From the NCBI GenBank assembly GCA_023451415.1, contig JAEXZK010000290.1:1-9115 (forward strand): a stretch of 9,115 bases of DNA, written 5' to 3'. The notes beneath the pieces were generated by a model, which saw only the letters and a list, made by a program, of their open reading frames with translations, had not been told where the DNA came from and searched no databases. Below are positions 6,699 to 9,115 of the stretch, piece by piece (within the stretch, counting starts at the first letter, position 1; every line of letters begins with the position of its first letter). The DNA is from Bacillota bacterium. GTDB taxonomy: Bacteria; Bacillota; Clostridia; Oscillospirales; Ruminococcaceae. Position numbers and translations under genes: made by a program.

Positions 6699-7229
6699 AT
6701 GGACAGAAACAAACTCCGCAGCCTCACGGCGGCCGCCATGCTTACGGCTATCACCGCTGTCTGCGCCCAGATCATGGTCCCTCTGCCCTTTACCCCCGTC
6801 TTTTTCTCCCTGGCGGTTCTGGCCGTCTTTCTTTCCGGCGCTGTGCTGCCCCCCCGGTGGGCGGCGGCCTCCCAGCTGTGCTATCTGGCACTGGGCTGTT
6901 TTGGGGTGCCGGTGTTCGGCGGCTTCAAGGGTGGTCCCGGGGTGGTGCTGGGGCCCACCGGCGGTTATCTTATCGCTTACCCTCTGATGGCCCTGGTCAT
7001 CGCCCTGCTGCTCCGGGGCCGGAAAAAGACCTTCTGGAGATGCATGGGGGCCATGATCCTTTCCCTGGCAGTCTGCTATATCCTGGGCACCGCCTGGTTC
7101 TGCGTCCAATCTGGGGCGGATGTGGCCAAGGCCCTGGGGGCCTGCGTCATTCCCTTTATCCTTCCCGATCTGCTCAAGGGGGCGGCTGCCTCCTTTTCCG
7201 CCGTCGCTCTTTCCAAGGCGCGGCGATAA
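6699..7229 (+). CDS. bioY: BioY, substrate-binding (S) component of a biotin ECF transporter
   Basis: The 176-residue membrane protein has about six hydrophobic helices and the BioY signature FGVPVFGGFKGGPGVVLGPT followed by GGY at 68-90. A PFTP stretch sits near 30-33 and a conserved-looking PDLLK at 156-160. BioY captures biotin at high affinity and usually works with a shared EcfA-EcfA'-EcfT module encoded elsewhere; some work alone. No ECF energising or biotin synthesis genes are in the window. It has its own promoter, a BirA-like operator and a terminator, so it is a self-contained, probably biotin-repressed unit. The start ATG 6699 has no ribosome binding site at normal distance: the nearest, AGAAAGG (6676-6682), ends 16 bases upstream. 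An internal ATG at 6738 would cut into the first helix and is less likely. Confidence 0.93.
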   Translation: MDRNKLRSLTAAAMLTAITAVCAQIMVPLPFTPVFFSLAVLAVFLSGAVLPPRWAAASQLCYLALGCFGVPVFGGFKGGPGVVLGPTGGYLIAYPLMALVIALLLRGRKKTFWRCMGAMILSLAVCYILGTAWFCVQSGADVAKALGACVIPFILPDLLKGAAASFSAVALSKARR

Positions 7230-7234
7230 CAGCC

Positions 7235-7269
7235 CCCCCTTCCTGCACAGGAAGGGGGTTTTCCTTTTT
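7235..7269 (+). terminator. Rho-independent terminator of bioY
   Basis: CCCCCTTCCTG (7235-7245) and CAGGAAGGGGG (7248-7258) form a long perfect stem (about nine pairs closing a GCAC loop), followed by TTTTCCTTTTT (7259-7269). It begins five bases after the bioY stop. On the opposite strand there is no T-run, so it serves bioY rather than the convergent GNAT gene. Confidence 0.93.
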
Positions 7270-7278
7270 GGGGGGAAA

Positions 7279-8082
7279 TCATTCCCCGGCTCCGGTACGG
7301 CGCAGGAGCAGGTACTCCCCCTGCTCCCGGAAGCCGATCCGCCGATAGATCCTCCCCGCCGCAGGGTTGTCGTAAAAAAGGCAGAGGAACTGCCTTCCCT
7401 CGGCCAGGACGCCGGCACAGAGCCGGGATACCACCGCAGAAGCCAGGCCGCGGCCGCGGTATTCCGGATGGGTTGCCACGCCGGTCACCATGGCGGAGAC
7501 GGAATTTTCGGCACTGGTGGAAGCCACCGCCGCCAGCCTCCCATCCACAAAGGCGCCGCAGCACCGGCCGCCCCTGCCCAGGCCCAGGGCCAGCTCTGCC
7601 GCCGCCTCCTCCGCCCGTCCCCGATACTGGGGCGCAAATTCCGCAACCTCCAGGTAGAGGTCTATGATCCTCCCGGCGGCCTCCGGCCCCAGCCGCTCCA
7701 ACCGGGCCCCGGAGGGGAGGGGGAGGGACGCCGCCCGGTCCAGCCGGGCCAGGAGGGCGGTGCGCACCTCGTAGCCCGCCAGATAGGGCAGCAGGGGCCG
7801 CAGGGCCGCGCCCTTGCCGTTGATATCCCTAGGGGCCCGGGCCCGGAAGAAGCCGGCCGCCGCCCGGGCGTCATAACCGCCGCGGCTGTACACCACCCAA
7901 TCCTCCAGATAGCGCATCGCCAGGAGCTGGGGACCTCCGGGGCCGTCCTGTACAAAAACCTCCACCGTATCCCCATCCAGGCTGAAATTTTCCAGGTCCC
8001 CGATGATAAAAATATTATACTCCGGCTCCCCCAGCACGTAATCCAAGGCTGCCTGCCGTTCCGCTTCCGTGATTTTGCGCAT
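7279..8082 (-). CDS. GNAT family N-acetyltransferase
   Basis: This 267-residue soluble protein ends in a GNAT domain (about 125-262) with the acetyl-CoA motif GVATHPEYRGRGLAS: R209 and R211-G212-x-A214 match (Q/R)xxGx(G/A). The typical ending FYDNPAAGRIYRRIGF follows at 236-251. The N-terminal 120 residues (starting with helix 5-16 and NIFIIGDLENF) look like a second, degenerate GNAT-like half, seen in some long GNATs, but that is inferred. GNAT enzymes transfer acetyl from acetyl-CoA to amines; the acceptor is unknown. The start ATG 8082 has a textbook AAAGGAGG eight bases upstream. An in-frame extension back to 8214 would translate the leader hairpin and is rejected. The gene is monocistronic and convergent with bioY. 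Confidence 0.88.
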   Translation of the reverse strand: MRKITEAERQAALDYVLGEPEYNIFIIGDLENFSLDGDTVEVFVQDGPGGPQLLAMRYLEDWVVYSRGGYDARAAAGFFRARAPRDINGKGAALRPLLPYLAGYEVRTALLARLDRAASLPLPSGARLERLGPEAAGRIIDLYLEVAEFAPQYRGRAEEAAAELALGLGRGGRCCGAFVDGRLAAVASTSAENSVSAMVTGVATHPEYRGRGLASAVVSRLCAGVLAEGRQFLCLFYDNPAAGRIYRRIGFREQGEYLLLRRTGAGE

Positions 8083-8105
8083 TTCAGAAGCCTCCTTTTG
8101 GGGCG

Positions 8106-8173
8106 CCCCCGATTGACAACGGGAAAACCGCCTGCCAGCGGTGAAAACCGGGCTTCCCTTTGTCAATCGGGGG
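8106..8173 (-). ncRNA. Long hairpin in the 5' leader of the GNAT mRNA
   Basis: CCCCCGATTGACAA (8106-8119) and TTGTCAATCGGGGG (8160-8173) form a perfect 14-base-pair inverted repeat. Inside it GGGAA/TTCCC (8121-8125 and 8154-8158) and ACCGC/GCGGT (8127-8131 and 8138-8142) can also pair, giving one rod of about 68 nt. It lies wholly between the predicted transcription start (near 8179) and the GNAT ribosome binding site. No T-run follows on either strand, so it is not a classical terminator. I recognise no known riboswitch. It may control stability or translation. Confidence 0.6.
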
Positions 8174-8185
8174 TAAATTTCACAA

Positions 8186-8214
8186 ATGATACCACGGGGA
8201 GCCTCCGTTGTCAA
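8186..8214 (-). promoter_or_regulatory. Strong promoter of the GNAT gene with palindrome at -35
   Basis: On the minus strand TTGACA (8209-8214, consensus) is followed after 17 bases by TATCAT (8186-8191, five of six). The -35 lies in an 11-base perfect palindrome CGTTG-T-CAACG (8206-8216), a possible repressor site. The leader would be about 97 nt. Confidence 0.8.
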
Positions 8215-8353
8215 CGATTGGATGCTCCCCTGGGCTTTATTGCCAAAAAGCAGGAAAAAAAGCCTGTATGTTCCAGAAGTTCGCCACTGTTTTTCTCCGG
8301 CAGGCTATGCTACCATAAAGGCGGTAATCTCCCCAGATGCAAAGGAGGCCCTT

Positions 8354-8989
8354 ATGATCCAAGCGTTGGTTTTTGACCTGGACGGCACCCTGGTGGACAC
8401 ACGCCACCACGTGGACATGCTGCGGGACGCTTATTCCGCCGCCTTCCCCCACCGGCCGCCGCGGCCCTATTCCGATTATATCAAATGCTATTCCATGACG
8501 GTGCCCGAGCTGTTCCGTTTCCTGGAGCTGGACCCCGGCCAGGCCGGCCGGTACTGGGAGCTGTACCTCTCCCTGGAGCCGGAGGGGGGAGCCAGGCTTT
8601 TTCCCGGGGCGGCGGCCGTGCTCAAGGAGGCCAAGGGCCGGGGCCTTTTGCTGGGGATCAACACCTCCCGTGCCCGGGAGGACCTGGAGGTCACCCGCCG
8701 GGAGCTGGGGGAGGCCTACCAGCTCTTTGACTACATCGTCACAGCCACTGATGTGGAAAACCCCAAGCCGGCCGCCGACCCTCTCCGCCTTTTCTGCCGC
8801 CTGAGCGCCCTCCGGCCGGAGGAAGTCCTTTATATCGGGGACGGCCGGGTGGACAGCGCCTGTGCCCAGGCTGCGGGTTGCCCCTTTGCCGCCGCAGGCT
8901 GGGGGACCTTCCTTACCCCCGGTGAGCTGCCCGCCCAGTATTGGCCTGTGCGGGTGGAACAGGTTCTGGACATCGCCCGGGGAAGCTGA
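8354..8989 (+). CDS. HAD-superfamily hydrolase, phosphoglycolate-phosphatase-like
   Basis: This 211-residue cytoplasmic protein has all HAD motifs: nucleophile D8 and acid D10 in VFDLDGTLVD, motif II in GINTSRARE (T104), Lys K138 in NPKPAADPL, and motif IV GDGRVD (D163, D167). The helical cap lies between motifs I and II (about 16-85), the subfamily I arrangement of Gph, PGMB and related phosphatases. The substrate is not deducible. The start ATG 8354 follows a perfect AAAGGAGG (8341-8348) at five bases; an in-frame ATG at 8186 is rejected because it runs through the divergent GNAT promoter. The 139 bases between that promoter and the start hold an A-rich stretch and only weak -10 candidates (TATGCT 8306-8311, TACCAT 8311-8316) without a good -35. 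Confidence 0.9.
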   Translation: MIQALVFDLDGTLVDTRHHVDMLRDAYSAAFPHRPPRPYSDYIKCYSMTVPELFRFLELDPGQAGRYWELYLSLEPEGGARLFPGAAAVLKEAKGRGLLLGINTSRAREDLEVTRRELGEAYQLFDYIVTATDVENPKPAADPLRLFCRLSALRPEEVLYIGDGRVDSACAQAAGCPFAAAGWGTFLTPGELPAQYWPVRVEQVLDIARGS

Positions 8990-9015
8990 GTCCGGGTTGG
9001 GGCCTGCCGGCGCCC

Positions 9016-9040
9016 CTGCCAACAGCTGGCAGAAGGTTTT
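9016..9040 (+). terminator. Weak candidate terminator after the HAD gene
   Basis: CTGCCA (9016-9021) and TGGCAG (9027-9032) pair around a five-base loop, followed by AAGGTTTT. A second stem GGGGC/GCCCC (8999-9003 and 9012-9016) lies directly before and competes for one base. The stems are short and the T-tract is only four bases, so this is a tentative call. Confidence 0.3.
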
Positions 9041-9055
9041 CACAGAAGGTTTTCC
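9030..9055 (+). repeat. Two tandem 13-base repeats
   Basis: CAGAAGGTTTTCA (9030-9042) is followed directly by CAGAAGGTTTTCC (9043-9055), 12 of 13 bases identical. They lie just upstream of the promoter at 9068-9097. Confidence 0.7.
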
Positions 9056-9067
9056 TTTGCTCTTATG

Positions 9068-9097
9068 TTGCGCAAAGCAGCCCTTGTAGGGTATAAT
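9068..9097 (+). promoter_or_regulatory. Promoter of a gene beyond the window end
   Basis: TTGCGC (9068-9073) is followed after 18 bases by a consensus TATAAT (9092-9097). The -35 sits in the palindrome TTGCGCAA and the spacer holds CCCT-TGT-AGGG (9081-9091). Transcription would start near 9104 and run out of the window. Confidence 0.7.
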
Positions 9098-9115
9098 AAC
9101 CGCATAGCGGTTATT
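9095..9115 (+). promoter_or_regulatory. Perfect palindrome overlapping -10 and start site (probable operator)
   Basis: AATAACCGC (9095-9103), ATA, and GCGGTTATT (9107-9115) form a perfect nine-base inverted repeat covering the end of the -10 box and the predicted start of transcription, a standard repressor position. The window ends at the last base, so the repeat could not be extended. It could also form a hairpin at the 5' end of the transcript. Confidence 0.6.

Noticed and set aside
8106..8173. The GNAT leader inverted repeat as a Rho-independent terminator or as the ends of a mobile element
   Set aside because: No T-run follows on either strand. The inside is only 40 bases, with no transposase or obvious target-site duplication.
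7120..8376. A 418-codon plus-strand open frame opposite the GNAT gene
   Set aside because: It runs through the bioY terminator and the GNAT leader hairpin and promoter, and is of shadow composition.

Overview
The window is a G+C-rich (roughly two-thirds by eye), densely coded bacterial chromosomal segment. Classical AGGAGG-type ribosome binding sites, sigma-A-like promoters, a BioY biotin transporter and a Bacillota-type M14 peptidase relative point to a high-GC Bacillota, probably an Oscillospiraceae-like gut Clostridia. That assignment is inference from style and gene content. I see no rRNA, tRNA, CRISPR array, insertion sequence or phage gene.

Layout. Positions 1-115 hold only GC-rich inverted repeats. 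A minus-strand pair follows: a NUDIX ADP-ribose pyrophosphatase (811-1359) overlapping a CPBP intramembrane protease (116-814). A divergent intergenic region leads to a plus-strand M14 carboxypeptidase-like gene (1561-2421) that has lost key catalytic positions. It converges on a minus-strand pair: a membrane PAS-PAS-GGDEF-GAF diguanylate cyclase (2855-5059) overlapping the RuvX/YqgF nuclease gene (2430-2858). A second divergent region with promoters on both strands leads to an MFS transporter of the GPH/SLC45 type (5271-6572) and then bioY (6699-7229). bioY has its own strong promoter, overlapped by a likely BirA operator, and a clear intrinsic terminator. A minus-strand GNAT acetyltransferase (7279-8082) is expressed from a strong promoter through a leader holding a long perfect-stem hairpin. 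A plus-strand HAD phosphatase (8354-8989) follows. The last 90 bases hold a tandem repeat and a strong promoter whose -10 is covered by a palindrome; the gene it serves lies outside the window.

The genes are a mix of housekeeping and accessory metabolism rather than one pathway. Translational coupling is visible in the two minus-strand pairs (GTGA and ATGA overlaps). No obvious new multi-gene system is visible. The best leads are the apparent M14 pseudoenzyme, the structured GNAT leader with three copies of a TTGACAA word, the BirA-type operator and odd translation start of bioY, the C-terminal GAF on the diguanylate cyclase, and the terminal operator-promoter.
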